Part shown: one piece after another, positions 22,164-31,488 of the stretch
Layout of the letters: every line of letters begins with the position of its first letter
How positions within the stretch are numbered: the first letter of the stretch is position 1
From: Prochlorococcus sp. AG-673-M19
GTDB lineage: Bacteria; Cyanobacteriota; Cyanobacteriia; PCC-6307; Cyanobiaceae
DNA length: 36,088 nt
NCBI GenBank assembly: GCA_003211115.1
Contig: QCTP01000012.1
Coordinates: 1 to 36,088 of the forward strand
Direction of reading: 5' to 3'
Translations under genes and position numbers: made by a program
Notes under the pieces: generated by a model
What the model was told of the DNA's origin: nothing
Databases searched by the model: none
What the model saw: the letters and a program-made list of their open reading frames with translations, nothing else

Positions 22164-22645
22164 TGAAAAAGGATAATTTTCTAAAGAATGAATTCAAATG
22201 GCCTATAAGTAGAGAAATATTGTTTCTAATACTTGAAGATAAAGTAAGTGATATTTTTGTATGTGAATTGGTATGGGAAAGACTGTTTTATCACAATCAA
22301 CCTTCTAAGGATGAATGGATATCAAGTTCCTTAACCCCCTCATATTGGTCAGAAAAATTTATAAAAGCTCCTCAGATTATTTCAGAACGATCAGCTTCAA
22401 TGCACTTGACAAGATCTATACCTAAAGATCACAAACAAAATTTAAAAAAATTTCTTAATTTTAAAGGTTATAAAATCAAAGAACTTTACCCTAGAAGAAC
22501 AAGAAGAGCAACTGCTGTGAATTGGTTGATCTATTGGAGTATTGACTCGAGTTCTTCTTTAGATGATTGTTGTAAGTTACCTAAATTATCTTTCCCATCT
22601 TCTAATCCAGCAAAAGGTCATTATGGAGATCCTGAAATCAAATAA
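22163..22645 (+). CDS. DUF1823-family cyanobacterial protein
   Basis: A 160-aa soluble protein with 'ILEDKVSDIFVCELVWERLFY' near the N-terminus and the family core 'LTRSIPKDHKQNLKKFLNFKGYKIKELYPRRTRRATAVNWLIYW'. This matches my recall of DUF1823, found in cyanobacteria and plastid-bearing plants, function unknown. Start ATG overlaps the cobI stop (TAATG), so it is translated from the same mRNA. Confidence 0.85.
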   Translation: MKKDNFLKNEFKWPISREILFLILEDKVSDIFVCELVWERLFYHNQPSKDEWISSSLTPSYWSEKFIKAPQIISERSASMHLTRSIPKDHKQNLKKFLNFKGYKIKELYPRRTRRATAVNWLIYWSIDSSSSLDDCCKLPKLSFPSSNPAKGHYGDPEIK

Positions 22646-22718
22646 ATATTTTTGTTTAAAGTAAAAGATCGTATTAAGAGTATAGTTGTATTAGATCTTA
22701 AATCTCCGAGAGGAATAA

Positions 22719-24095
22719 TTGACTCTTCCTTCAATAGCAATAATCGGAAGACCTAATGTTGGCAAATCTACTTTGGTTAATCGGTTATGCCAAAGTAATG
22801 ATGCAATTGTATTCGATAAACCTGGAGTTACCAGAGATAGAACTTATCAAAATGCTTCTTGGGGTGGAAAGGAATTCCAAGTCGTTGATACTGGAGGATT
22901 AGTTTTTGAAGATGATAGTGAATTCCTTCCTGAGATTCGTACGCAAGTTTTTTTAGCTTTAGAAGAGGCTTCTCTTGCTTTGTTTGTAGTTGATGGGAAT
23001 CAAGGAGTAACTGATGGAGATTTATCAATAGCAAAATGGTTGAGGAATTCAGCTTGTAAAACTATTGTTGCAGTAAATAAGTGTGAATCAACATCCTTGG
23101 GTATTTCTTTGGCATCTGAATTCTGGAAATTGGGATTAGGTGAACCTTACCCTGTTTCTGCTATTCATGGTTCTGGAACGGGAGATCTTTTAGATATTGT
23201 TATTGATGGACTTCCTGAAGATTCTAATATTGAAGATGTAGAAGATAAAATAATGATGTCAATTATTGGGAGACCAAATGTTGGAAAATCCAGCTTGCTA
23301 AATGCTATCTGTGGAGAAAAAAGAGCAATAGTTAGTGATATAAGTGGGACTACAACTGATTCAATAGATACTCTTATTGAAAAAGATTCCCATCTTTGGA
23401 AAATTGTTGATACTGCTGGAATAAGAAGAAAAAAAAATGTAAAATATGGGACTGAATTTTTCGGAATTAATAGAGCTTTTAAATCTATTGATAGAAGTAA
23501 TGTTTGTGTCTTAGTTATAGATGCTATTGATGGTGTTACTGATCAAGATCAGAAATTGGCAGGAAGAATAGAAGAGCAAGGTAGAGCGTGTGTAATTGTT
23601 GTAAACAAATGGGATCTTGTAGAGAAAAATAATTCCACAATATATCAAGTAGAAAAAGAACTTAGATCAAAATTATATTTTTTGCATTGGTCAAAAATGA
23701 TTTTCATATCAGCTTTGACTGGTCAAAGAGTTGATAATATTTTTGAGCATGCTCTTAGTGCTGTTACTCAACATAGAAGAAGAGTTACAACATCAGTTGT
23801 AAATGAGGTTCTCAAGGAGGCTCTTGGATGGAAAAGTCCACCAACAAAAAGAAGTGGGAAACAAGGAAGACTTTATTATGGCACTCAAGTGAAAAACCAG
23901 CCCCCAACTTTTACCCTTTTTGTAAATGATCCAAAATTATTTGGAATAACATATAGAAGATATATTGAAAAACAAATTAGATTAAATCTTGGTTTTGAAG
24001 GCTCTCCATTAATTTTACTTTGGAGAGGAAAGCAACAAAGAGACTTAGAAAAAGAGACATCAAAAAAAGATATTAATATTATTCAAAAAGATTAA
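22719..24095 (+). CDS. der: ribosome biogenesis GTPase Der (EngA)
   Basis: A 458-aa protein with two consecutive GTPase domains and a KH-like C-terminal domain, the layout unique to Der; essential for 50S assembly. First G1 '[14 protein letters not shown]' with 'DTGG' and 'NKCE'; second G1 '[14 protein letters not shown]' with 'DTAGI' and 'NKWD'. The C-terminal part includes 'RHRR'-like 'QHRRRVTT' and '[21 protein letters not shown]'. TTG start preceded by a purine-rich AGAGGA. It overlaps cbiQ by one base. Confidence 0.97.
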   Translation: MTLPSIAIIGRPNVGKSTLVNRLCQSNDAIVFDKPGVTRDRTYQNASWGGKEFQVVDTGGLVFEDDSEFLPEIRTQVFLALEEASLALFVVDGNQGVTDGDLSIAKWLRNSACKTIVAVNKCESTSLGISLASEFWKLGLGEPYPVSAIHGSGTGDLLDIVIDGLPEDSNIEDVEDKIMMSIIGRPNVGKSSLLNAICGEKRAIVSDISGTTTDSIDTLIEKDSHLWKIVDTAGIRRKKNVKYGTEFFGINRAFKSIDRSNVCVLVIDAIDGVTDQDQKLAGRIEEQGRACVIVVNKWDLVEKNNSTIYQVEKELRSKLYFLHWSKMIFISALTGQRVDNIFEHALSAVTQHRRRVTTSVVNEVLKEALGWKSPPTKRSGKQGRLYYGTQVKNQPPTFTLFVNDPKLFGITYRRYIEKQIRLNLGFEGSPLILLWRGKQQRDLEKETSKKDINIIQKD

Positions 24096-25009
24096 TGAAT
24101 ATTCTCACTAAGTTTTCTATTGGACAATATGTTGATGGAAATAGAAGTTGGTTAAGAATTATTGATAGTAGATTAAAAATAATTGCAGTAATGATTTTTT
24201 TAATTACTCCAATCTGGGCTGGTCCCTTATGGAGATTAAGTTTAGTCTTTTGCTTGATATTTTTTACTTTTATAAGTTTTTTACCCTTAAGAGTATGGTG
24301 GCGATCGTTCGTTTTTCTTGTGGGTTTATCATTATTAATAGGTTTTTTATCAGTTATAGCATCACCAAATGTACAGTCTCTTGATAGTTATTTAAGAGAT
24401 CCGAATGAATTGAATTTGATCTTGGAGAGTCAGGAAAATTGGAGTATTTTAGAAATACCAACTCAGAAAATAGGATTTATAACTCTAGGTCCATATAACT
24501 TATCTAGAAAAGCTTTTGAATTAGGTATAAAAACGTCAACTTTAATATTTACAGTGATTCACAGTGTGAATTTAATGCTTCTAACAACATTACAAGAGGA
24601 CATAGTCTGGGCACTAAGTTGGTTTATGAATCCTTTGAGAAAAGCCGGATTACCTATTGATAAATGGCTTTTCCAATTATTGTTAGCATTGCGCTTTATT
24701 CCTTTAGTTCAAGAAGAATTCCAAAATATACTCAAATCAGTTTCTGTAAGATCAATAAATCTGAGAAGTTTAGGATTTAAGAAATCAGTTAATGTTTTAT
24801 TAACAATGGTTGAAAGACTATTTTTAAATATATTTTTAAGAATAGATCAAGGCGCGAATTCATTACTGTCTAAAAAAAATATCCTTATAAAAACTAATAG
24901 ATTTAGAACTTCTGATAAGAAAAATTTTTTAACTTTTATTTTTAATTCATTATCGATATGTTTTATTTGCATAGCAATTTTTCTTAGGAAACAGTATGGT
25001 GCATTGTAA
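24095..25009 (+). CDS. energy-coupling factor transporter T component (CbiQ/EcfT)
   Basis: A 304-aa membrane protein with about five hydrophobic helices. The N-terminal 'DSRLKIIAVMIFLI' (the D.R.K pattern of EcfT) and a cytoplasmic C-terminal region with 'SVRSINLRSLGF' in the position of the EcfT coupling helices support the call. The protein would join ATPases with a substrate-binding S component for vitamin or metal uptake. No S or A component is encoded nearby, so the substrate is unknown. ATG start, overlapping the der stop. Confidence 0.85.
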   Translation: MNILTKFSIGQYVDGNRSWLRIIDSRLKIIAVMIFLITPIWAGPLWRLSLVFCLIFFTFISFLPLRVWWRSFVFLVGLSLLIGFLSVIASPNVQSLDSYLRDPNELNLILESQENWSILEIPTQKIGFITLGPYNLSRKAFELGIKTSTLIFTVIHSVNLMLLTTLQEDIVWALSWFMNPLRKAGLPIDKWLFQLLLALRFIPLVQEEFQNILKSVSVRSINLRSLGFKKSVNVLLTMVERLFLNIFLRIDQGANSLLSKKNILIKTNRFRTSDKKNFLTFIFNSLSICFICIAIFLRKQYGAL

Positions 25010-25027
25010 ATAACATAAAATTTAAGT

Positions 25028-25294
25028 TTGAGTTCAGAGCGTTATTTAAATCATCCAACATTTGGAATGTTGTATCAAGTCTCTCCAGGAAATGAGGGAA
25101 AGGATATTTATGCGACTTTATACGCACAAAAAATGTTTTTTTCAGTTGAAATTAAACAAAGAGAAGTTTTTTTTGAAGTTATACCATATTTAGATGCTCG
25201 GAATCAGTCTGAATTAAACTTGCAAAGAGCTAGAAGACAAGGTTCAGAAGATTTCCCAAGATGGGAGAATTTATTTAGACAAACTTTTTTATAA
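25028..25294 (+). CDS. pipX: PipX, NtcA co-activator / PII-interacting protein
   Basis: An 88-aa protein with 'ERYLNHPTFGMLYQVSPG', 'LYAQKMFFSV' and 'DARNQSELNLQRARRQG', the PipX tudor-like core. PipX binds NtcA when 2-oxoglutarate is high and is sequestered by PII when nitrogen is sufficient. TTG start. pipY begins 3 bp after its stop, as in other cyanobacteria. Confidence 0.95.
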   Translation: MSSERYLNHPTFGMLYQVSPGNEGKDIYATLYAQKMFFSVEIKQREVFFEVIPYLDARNQSELNLQRARRQGSEDFPRWENLFRQTFL

Positions 25295-25297
25295 AAT

Positions 25298-25936
25298 TTG
25301 GAAATTTCAAATTACTTGCGAATAAAAAAGAAATTACCACTTAATGTAAATTTACTTGCTGTAAGTAAGGGTTTTAGTAGCCAAGAAATCAAAATTGTTA
25401 ATAATCAAGGACAAAATGACTTTGGTGAAAGTAGATTGCAAGAAGGTATTGAGAAGCAACTCTTATTAAAAGATTCTAGAAATATAAAATGGCACTTCAT
25501 TGGGAGATTGCAGAGTAACAAAATAAGAAAAATAGTACAGAATTTTGAATATATTCATTCTGTAGATTCATTAGAAAAGTTATTAAAGATTTCTAATGTT
25601 TCCTTTGAAGAACAGAAAAATCCACTAATAATGTTGCAAGTCAAATTAAGCGATGATCCAACTAAAGGTGGTTTTAATCCGAAAATATTGATAGAAAAAT
25701 GGGATCAGATTAAGAAACTTAAAAGTATCAAAATTAAAGGCCTAATGACCATAAACCCAAAAGGTTTGAGCTCAACAGAAAATATTAGACTATTTAAAAA
25801 ATGCCGTCACCTTGCAGATTCACTTAAGCTTCACGATTGTTCAATGGGGATGTCAGGAGACTGGGAAGAAGCTGTTGAAGCAGGTTCTACTTGGTTAAGA
25901 CTAGGATCAATAATCTTTGGTAATAGATTATATTAG
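25298..25936 (+). CDS. pipY: PipY, YggS-family PLP-binding protein
   Basis: A 212-aa alanine-racemase-like single-domain PLP protein involved in PLP homeostasis. The PLP lysine is Lys24 in 'NLLAVSKGF'. Further hallmarks are 'FGESRLQEGIEK', 'WHFIGRLQSNK', 'IHSVDSLE', 'GLMTINPKG' and the phosphate-binding 'LRLGSIIFG' end. TTG start, 3 bp after pipX, giving the conserved pipX-pipY pair. Confidence 0.95.
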   Translation: MEISNYLRIKKKLPLNVNLLAVSKGFSSQEIKIVNNQGQNDFGESRLQEGIEKQLLLKDSRNIKWHFIGRLQSNKIRKIVQNFEYIHSVDSLEKLLKISNVSFEEQKNPLIMLQVKLSDDPTKGGFNPKILIEKWDQIKKLKSIKIKGLMTINPKGLSSTENIRLFKKCRHLADSLKLHDCSMGMSGDWEEAVEAGSTWLRLGSIIFGNRLY

Positions 25937-26094
25937 TCAGTGATTAATTATATTTTATAAAAATCTTGTTTTTAAACTTGCAGTAAACTATAAGTAACGT
26001 TATTTAAGTATAGGTGGTTTATTCATTTATAAAAGATGAATTTATTACTTAAGGTTTTTTTGCCTTATTTATCAATTTCAAGAGGATTAAAAAG

Positions 26095-26670
26095 GTGTCA
26101 CTTATTTCTCGATTAAAGGCAGTTGTTGCAGGTGATGATTATTTGGATGATGACTTCGATGAATTAGATTATGCATCGGAGGATGAATTAAACGGTATAA
26201 ATGATTTCAAACAAAAACAAAAAAACTCGAATGCTCTTTCAAATTCTAACCCATTTGAATTTATGAATAATAATAGGTCATCAAATGTGGTTGGAATGCC
26301 TGGGATCTCAAGTTCTTCCTCAGAGGTAAGCTTGATGGAGCCTAGAAGTTTTGATGAAATGCCTCAGGCAATTCAGGCATTAAGAGAAAGAAAAACTGTA
26401 ATTCTAAATTTGACTATGATGGATCCTGATCAAGCACAAAGAGCTGTTGATTTTGTGGCAGGAGGTACATATGCTATAGATGGTCATCAAGAAAGAGTTG
26501 GTGAAAGTATTTTCCTCTTTGCACCTAGTTGTGTTAATGTAACTAGTTCCTTCCCAGAGGAGGCATCTCCTTCTAATGTTTCAAGTAAAAAAACATCCCA
26601 ATATAATCTGGAAACAAATACAACTCCAGAACCCGCTTGGGGAGAATCTAAATTATCGGCTTATTCATAA
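26095..26670 (+). CDS. sepF: cell division protein SepF (Cdv2/YlmF)
   Basis: A 191-aa protein: short N-terminal amphipathic segment ([15 protein letters not shown]), an acidic, Asn/Ser-rich linker (about 16-80), then the SepF beta core '[62 protein letters not shown]' (about 83-145). SepF tethers FtsZ to the membrane. GTG start with AAGAGGA upstream. proC follows after 3 bp. Confidence 0.95.
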   Translation: MSLISRLKAVVAGDDYLDDDFDELDYASEDELNGINDFKQKQKNSNALSNSNPFEFMNNNRSSNVVGMPGISSSSSEVSLMEPRSFDEMPQAIQALRERKTVILNLTMMDPDQAQRAVDFVAGGTYAIDGHQERVGESIFLFAPSCVNVTSSFPEEASPSNVSSKKTSQYNLETNTTPEPAWGESKLSAYS

Positions 26671-26673
26671 TCT

Positions 26674-27486
26674 GTGACTAGTAGTATTGCAGTTATTGGT
26701 TTTGGAAATATTGCAAAAGCTATCATTACCCCGTTATTTGATAAAAAATTACTAAATCCAAAGGATGTTTACTGTTTAGTTAATACAAAAAAAAGTTTAG
26801 AAAATATTAAAAAAAGTTATAAATATGATATTAATATTTTTCATGCTAATTCTAAACAAGCAGATATTATCTGGAATTGCAAAGTTAAACTTCTCTCCGT
26901 AAAGCCGCAGCAACTTGAGAATATAACTGAATTAGAAAAAAATAAAAATGATAGAAATTTAATGGTTTCTATTTTGGCAGGTGTTTCTTTAGAAAAACTT
27001 ATCAAAAGATTCCCAAATCATAAATGTGTAAGGGTAGTTACTAATATTCCAATAACAATTGGAAAAGGTTTAACTGGAATTTCCTGGGGACAAGAAATTA
27101 CCGAAGATCAGAAGAAATTTATAAAAAGATTATTTGAAAACTCTAGTAAAATTTATGAATTTCCCGAAGATTTACTTGATATTTTTTTAGCATTAACATC
27201 TTCAGGCCCGGCAATTATTGCATTAATTATTGAAGCTTTAAGTGATGGAGGTTTAAGTGGTGGATTGCAAAAAAAACTTTCTGAAGAACTTGTCACGGAG
27301 ATGATTTTAGGAACTGTTGGTCTAATAAAAGATAGTAATTTAACAACTGCGGAGCTTAAGAATATGGTCACTTCACCTGGAGGTACAACAATATCTGCAC
27401 TAAGGGTTCTAGAAAATAATAGTTTAAGATCTGCTTTAATTGAGGCAGTAGTTTCTGCCAGTAATCGTAGTAAGGAATTTCGTTAA
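26674..27486 (+). CDS. proC: pyrroline-5-carboxylate reductase
   Basis: The last step of proline synthesis: NAD(P)H-dependent reduction of P5C. 270 aa; Rossmann motif 'VIGFGNIAKAI' at the N-terminus, 'LLSVKPQQL', 'VSILAGVSLEKL', 'VRVVTNIPITIGKG' and the C-terminal dimer signature 'LKNMVTSPGGTTISALRVLE'. GTG start, 3 bp after sepF. Its last 4 bp overlap the convergent glycosyltransferase gene. Confidence 0.95.
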   Translation: MTSSIAVIGFGNIAKAIITPLFDKKLLNPKDVYCLVNTKKSLENIKKSYKYDINIFHANSKQADIIWNCKVKLLSVKPQQLENITELEKNKNDRNLMVSILAGVSLEKLIKRFPNHKCVRVVTNIPITIGKGLTGISWGQEITEDQKKFIKRLFENSSKIYEFPEDLLDIFLALTSSGPAIIALIIEALSDGGLSGGLQKKLSEELVTEMILGTVGLIKDSNLTTAELKNMVTSPGGTTISALRVLENNSLRSALIEAVVSASNRSKEFR

Positions 27487-28649
27487 CTATTAAATATATT
27501 TATAGAATCTAAATAAAGTTTTTCAAGTGCCTCAATATTTTTTTTAATTGTATATCTTTCAATTACTCTTGCACGTCCTTGCTCTCCTAGAGACTTTGTG
27601 AATGAAGGATGATCTACCAAAATTGGAATTATAGTTTTTAATTGAGTTACAACATTATCAGTCGAGATCACAACACCTGCTCCATTATCTAAAACTTCAC
27701 CATCAGCTCCAGCATCAGTTGCAACACATGCTGTACCTGCTGACATGGCCTCTAAAAGTGATAAAGATAGTCCCTCAACTAAACTTGGTAAAAAAAATAC
27801 CTCAGCGATTTGCATAATTGCTACTCTGGTTTCTAAATCCATTTCTGCTCCCCACCAGATTAATTTATCTTTTCCTAGGTTAGAAAAACTATTTTCCAGA
27901 GTTGGCTTCATTGGGCCATCACCAACAATTACTAGTTTGCAATTTTTGGTTTTTGTTTGACGCCAGGATTTTAAAAGTGCTTCAATATTTTTTTCGTTGG
28001 CAATCCTTCCCATGTATATAAAGATTCTCCCTTCTCCTATTTTGCTTTTAACTAAATTATATTTTTTACTTTTTACTGATATGGGTCGCCAAATATTTTC
28101 ATCAACACCATTTGGAATAATTATTTGCTTCTCTTTACTAACTCCTAGTTTTTCTAGAAGTGTTTTTTGAGGCTTTGAAAAAACAATTATTCTATCAAAT
28201 TTTGCGAGTGAGGGAGCATAAAGTTGATAAGTTAATTGTTGAGTACTTGCAGTTAAGTTTCTATTATTTTTATCAAATGCCGGATGAAATGTTCCTACTA
28301 GTGGAAGGTTGATTTGTTTACAAAGTTCAGGCAACCTAAAGTCTAAAGGGGATAAAGTTAAGCTTGCATGTACTATATCTGGCTTTAATCTCTCTAATGA
28401 AAGTCTTAATTCTGTTTCAGCTCTTGGAGAAGGGATTGTGTAAACTTGAGATTTAATTAAGTAAGGAAGACTGACTTCAGGATCATTTGCTAAAAATAAA
28501 GGTTTAGATTCATTTGAATTAGAAGGATTATCAAAATGTATAAAACTAACTTTATGCCCCCTAACTTTTAATTGTTCTGTAGTTAAATTTCCATAACTTA
28601 CATTTCCACAAAAGGGAGATTTTTTACCTAACCAGGCAACATGAACCAC
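27483..28649 (-). CDS. GT4-type glycosyltransferase
   Basis: A 388-aa GT-B fold enzyme. The N-terminal acceptor domain starts with 'HVAWLGKKSPFCGNVSYGNLTTEQLKVRGHKVSFI'. The C-terminal Glycos_transf_1 domain shows 'FIYMGRIANEKNIEALLKSW', 'LVIVGDGP' and the E-x7-E sugar-nucleotide motif in 'EGLSLSLLEAMSAG'. Donor and acceptor are unknown; cell envelope or glycolipid synthesis is plausible. ATG start, 87 bp after recO on the same strand. Confidence 0.9.
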   Translation of the reverse strand: MVHVAWLGKKSPFCGNVSYGNLTTEQLKVRGHKVSFIHFDNPSNSNESKPLFLANDPEVSLPYLIKSQVYTIPSPRAETELRLSLERLKPDIVHASLTLSPLDFRLPELCKQINLPLVGTFHPAFDKNNRNLTASTQQLTYQLYAPSLAKFDRIIVFSKPQKTLLEKLGVSKEKQIIIPNGVDENIWRPISVKSKKYNLVKSKIGEGRIFIYMGRIANEKNIEALLKSWRQTKTKNCKLVIVGDGPMKPTLENSFSNLGKDKLIWWGAEMDLETRVAIMQIAEVFFLPSLVEGLSLSLLEAMSAGTACVATDAGADGEVLDNGAGVVISTDNVVTQLKTIIPILVDHPSFTKSLGEQGRARVIERYTIKKNIEALEKLYLDSINIFNS

Positions 28650-28736
28650 ATGAAAATTCTTAACTATTTATAAAGTTAACAGTCAAAGTTGCAAACGATG
28701 AGATCTTTTAATTTAATAACAGTTTTTAAGTCTTGA

Positions 28737-29516
28737 TTATCTGTAAAAGTCTCTTAACATTTTTAGAGATGATAATTCTTTTTCTAATTGTGCAGATATC
28801 CAACTTTCAACAATTGATAATATTCTAAGCCAAACTTTTTTTGGTCCCAATAATGATCCATTTGATTTTATTGGCAATTCTGGGAAAAGAAGTCTTTGTA
28901 AAAGAGCAATTTCAGAGGCATTAACTTTTAAGACACTTTCTGTATCCTCTATCGTAGAAAATCCTTCATTAGGTAAGTAATGACATTGCCAATCCCAGTT
29001 CCCTATCGGAGGAATAATTGGATCGCCGGTTTTGCAGCAAAAATTTACAGGGATATTTATCCCTCCTATTGCTAATAAGTGAATTAAAGATTGAATACTC
29101 ATTGAGAGCATTTTGAAGTCTTCTTTATTTTGATTGTTATATTCATAAATTCGATCCAAATGAACAAGGACACTAGATAAGTAACTTTGTTGCTTATCAT
29201 TATTTCCTACTAATAAAAACGTTAATTCAGTTATTGCTTGTGCTGCTGCAAGACATTCAATATTTTTACCTAATCCATTGTAGCTCTTAAGTATTTTAAT
29301 TTGTCGAACTGACTTAAGACTTCTATTCCCAAAGATCTGAAAACTTAAATATGTTAAAGGGGTAGCAGCTGCAAGACTACTTTTTGGACGTCTAGCTCCA
29401 GGTGCTGCAAGCCTAATAATACCCTGCTCATCTGTTAAAACAGTTATTAATCTCCCGCTTTCACCTAGCGGACTAGCTTTAATACAGAGACCTTTTATTC
29501 TGCTTTCGCCTGACAT
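28737..29516 (-). CDS. recO: DNA repair protein RecO
   Basis: A 259-aa protein of the RecFOR recombinational repair pathway, which loads RecA on SSB-coated single strands. The N-terminal OB fold 'GLCIKASPLGESGRLITVLTDEQGIIRLAAPGARRPKSSL' is typical. The helical C-terminal part has a reduced zinc site ('FCCKTGDP'); some other Cys ligands seem absent. The ATG follows directly the stop of the deoC-like gene. Confidence 0.92.
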   Translation of the reverse strand: MSGESRIKGLCIKASPLGESGRLITVLTDEQGIIRLAAPGARRPKSSLAAATPLTYLSFQIFGNRSLKSVRQIKILKSYNGLGKNIECLAAAQAITELTFLLVGNNDKQQSYLSSVLVHLDRIYEYNNQNKEDFKMLSMSIQSLIHLLAIGGINIPVNFCCKTGDPIIPPIGNWDWQCHYLPNEGFSTIEDTESVLKVNASEIALLQRLLFPELPIKSNGSLLGPKKVWLRILSIVESWISAQLEKELSSLKMLRDFYR

Positions 29517-30176
29517 TTAAATGAGTTTAATTTCCTTAAATATTTCATTAAATTTTGAGGTTCCAATACAATCTATACCTGAATCAAATAAATCAATAAC
29601 TTGAGAAAGTTTTCTTATGCCTCCAACAATTTTTATACAATTTTGATTTCCTACAAACTTTAATATTTCAACAATATCAATATTAGAAATAGGAGTTCCA
29701 AAACCGTCCCCAAATTGAAAATTTGTTATTCCTAATTCAATAGAAATTTCTATGGCTTTTTCAAAAAGTTCTTTCTGTAATTTTGTTTTATTAATAATAA
29801 TAGTTACTGGCAATTCTGAGGCATTTATAATTTCAATTTCATTTGCGAAAGTATCCAGATTATTTTTAGAAAGATTAAGAAAGTTAGGTGTATACTCTAT
29901 TCCGTTTGAACCTGCATCTTTTGCATAGCAAACGAATTCATTAATAAAATCAACAGGCACATCAGCAAATGGATAAGAAATGAAAGTATTTATATGTATT
30001 TTATAATTACTTAATGCATTTTTTATATGACTTAAAAAGTTTAGAGATGTAGAAACGTTCCTAATATTATATTTTTGAATTAAATGGCAGTTTGCATTTA
30101 ATTCATCCCAAGATAAATAAGGATTGATTATTATAGGGTGTATTTTTTCATTTAATTCATAATCAATATTTAACAT
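29517..30176 (-). CDS. DeoC-like aldolase-family protein, catalytic lysine apparently missing
   Basis: A 219-aa TIM-barrel of the deoxyribose-phosphate aldolase family, recognised from overall layout and 'CIKIVGGIRKLSQVIDLFDSGIDCIGTS', which matches the 'VKASGGIRT...GA.RIGTS' end. The Schiff-base segment, normally like 'IKTSTGFG', reads 'FQFGDGFG', so the lysine is Gln154. The usual 'EIDMVIN' aspartate region reads 'GIEYTPN'. Lys182, matching the second lysine, remains. Normal deoxyribose-5-phosphate cleavage is therefore doubtful. ATG start, 7 bp after lrtA, recO follows directly. Confidence 0.8.
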   Translation of the reverse strand: MLNIDYELNEKIHPIIINPYLSWDELNANCHLIQKYNIRNVSTSLNFLSHIKNALSNYKIHINTFISYPFADVPVDFINEFVCYAKDAGSNGIEYTPNFLNLSKNNLDTFANEIEIINASELPVTIIINKTKLQKELFEKAIEISIELGITNFQFGDGFGTPISNIDIVEILKFVGNQNCIKIVGGIRKLSQVIDLFDSGIDCIGTSKFNEIFKEIKLI

Positions 30177-30183
30177 TTTAATA

Positions 30184-30768
30184 TTATCTAGATTGGATTA
30201 GCCCATATCCACCATGGGTTCTCTTATAAATAACTTGTAGTTCATTATTCTTTTTATTTTTAAAAACATAAAAATCATGATCAATAAAATCTAATTGTTT
30301 TCTGGCCTCTTCTAAAGAAATAGGAATCATTTCAAAATATTTATTCTTAATAGATGGTTCAGGTAATTTAGCCTCTTTTTCTTCATTAAATATATCTTTA
30401 CCTATAGAATCTGATTCTTCATTTGTATTTGCATAAGAATTTTTATTTTTTAAAAGGTTATTATGTAATGTTTTATTATGCCTTTCTTTATATTTTCGTA
30501 GTTTTCTACAAAGTTTATTTGAAACCAAATCAATACTTGAATAAAGATTCTCTGTTTTCTCTTCAGCTCTAATAATAGTACCATTAGCAAAAATTGTAAC
30601 TTCAGCTGTTTGGAATGAAACTCTTGGATTCTTTTCGATTGAAAGGTGTATATCTGCTTCTTTAACGATATCCTTATAATGATGTGTTGCTTTTTCTATC
30701 TTTGCCTCAGTATATTGTTTTATTGCTCCAGTGAGTTCGAGATTTTTTCCATGGATTAAAATTTTCAT
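30184..30768 (-). CDS. lrtA: long-form ribosome hibernation promoting factor (LrtA type)
   Basis: A 194-aa protein: N-terminal S30AE/HPF domain 'MKILIHGKNLELTGAIKQYTEAKIEKATHHY' to 'KLRKYKERH' (about 1-97), a variable linker, and the C-terminal dimerisation domain (MIPISLEEARKQLDFIDHDFYVFKNKKNNELQVIYKRTHGGYGLI). Long HPF dimerises 70S ribosomes into inactive 100S particles; cyanobacterial LrtA is light-repressed. Only 44 bp separate it from the divergent lipB, leaving little room for the long leader known from other cyanobacteria. ATG start; first gene of the lrtA-deoC-recO run. Confidence 0.94.
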   Translation of the reverse strand: MKILIHGKNLELTGAIKQYTEAKIEKATHHYKDIVKEADIHLSIEKNPRVSFQTAEVTIFANGTIIRAEEKTENLYSSIDLVSNKLCRKLRKYKERHNKTLHNNLLKNKNSYANTNEESDSIGKDIFNEEKEAKLPEPSIKNKYFEMIPISLEEARKQLDFIDHDFYVFKNKKNNELQVIYKRTHGGYGLIQSR

Positions 30769-30812
30769 AATAAATCAAAAAATATTTTCATACTTCCTAA
30801 ATCTACTTAAAT

Positions 30813-31457
30813 ATGATTAATAGAACATCGATAATTAAACAACCTGATAAAATATCATTTTTTAATGATGTCTATAAATTACAAAAAGACTATCAAGACG
30901 GATTAATTTCTGGCAAATCAAATATGAATTTAATTTGGTTAGGAGAACATCAACTTTGTTATACCTTAGGAAGAGGATCCAATAAAAGTAACTTGCTTTT
31001 CTCATCAGATGAACATGATGTATATAAAATTGATAGAGGTGGTGAGGTTACCTGCCATATGCCAGGACAGTTAGTCACTTATTTGGTTTTAGATCTAAAT
31101 GATTATAATAAAGATTTAAATTGGTATTTAAGAAAAATTGAAAAAATAATCATTAAAGTTCTTCGGAATTTTAATATTGATTGCTCTGCTAAAGAGGGAC
31201 TTACTGGTGTTTGGACTGGGGAAAGGAAAATTGCTTCGATTGGTATTGGATGCAAAAGATGGGTAACAATCCATGGCTTTTCAATAAATGTTAATTGTCA
31301 ATTACAAAATTTTAATAAAATTGTCCCCTGCGGTATTGAGGGTTGTCTAATGGCAAATATGTCTGATTACAATAAAAATTTAGATGTTAAAGACGTTAAG
31401 AAAATTGTTAAAAAAATCATTCAGGAAGAATTTAATTTTAATTTTGTATCAGAATAG
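30813..31457 (+). CDS. lipB: lipoyl(octanoyl) transferase
   Basis: This enzyme moves octanoate from ACP to lipoyl domains, such as the one of PdhC encoded 2.6 kb downstream. 214 aa with '[21 protein letters not shown]', Lys139 in '[15 protein letters not shown]', 'HGFSINVNC' and the catalytic Cys173 in 'IVPCGIEG', so the Cys/Lys dyad is intact. ATG start. The acyl-CoA synthetase gene follows 31 bp later. Confidence 0.95.
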   Translation: MINRTSIIKQPDKISFFNDVYKLQKDYQDGLISGKSNMNLIWLGEHQLCYTLGRGSNKSNLLFSSDEHDVYKIDRGGEVTCHMPGQLVTYLVLDLNDYNKDLNWYLRKIEKIIIKVLRNFNIDCSAKEGLTGVWTGERKIASIGIGCKRWVTIHGFSINVNCQLQNFNKIVPCGIEGCLMANMSDYNKNLDVKDVKKIVKKIIQEEFNFNFVSE

Positions 31458-31488
31458 ATAGTAAAAAAATTTTAAAAAAATAATAAAT

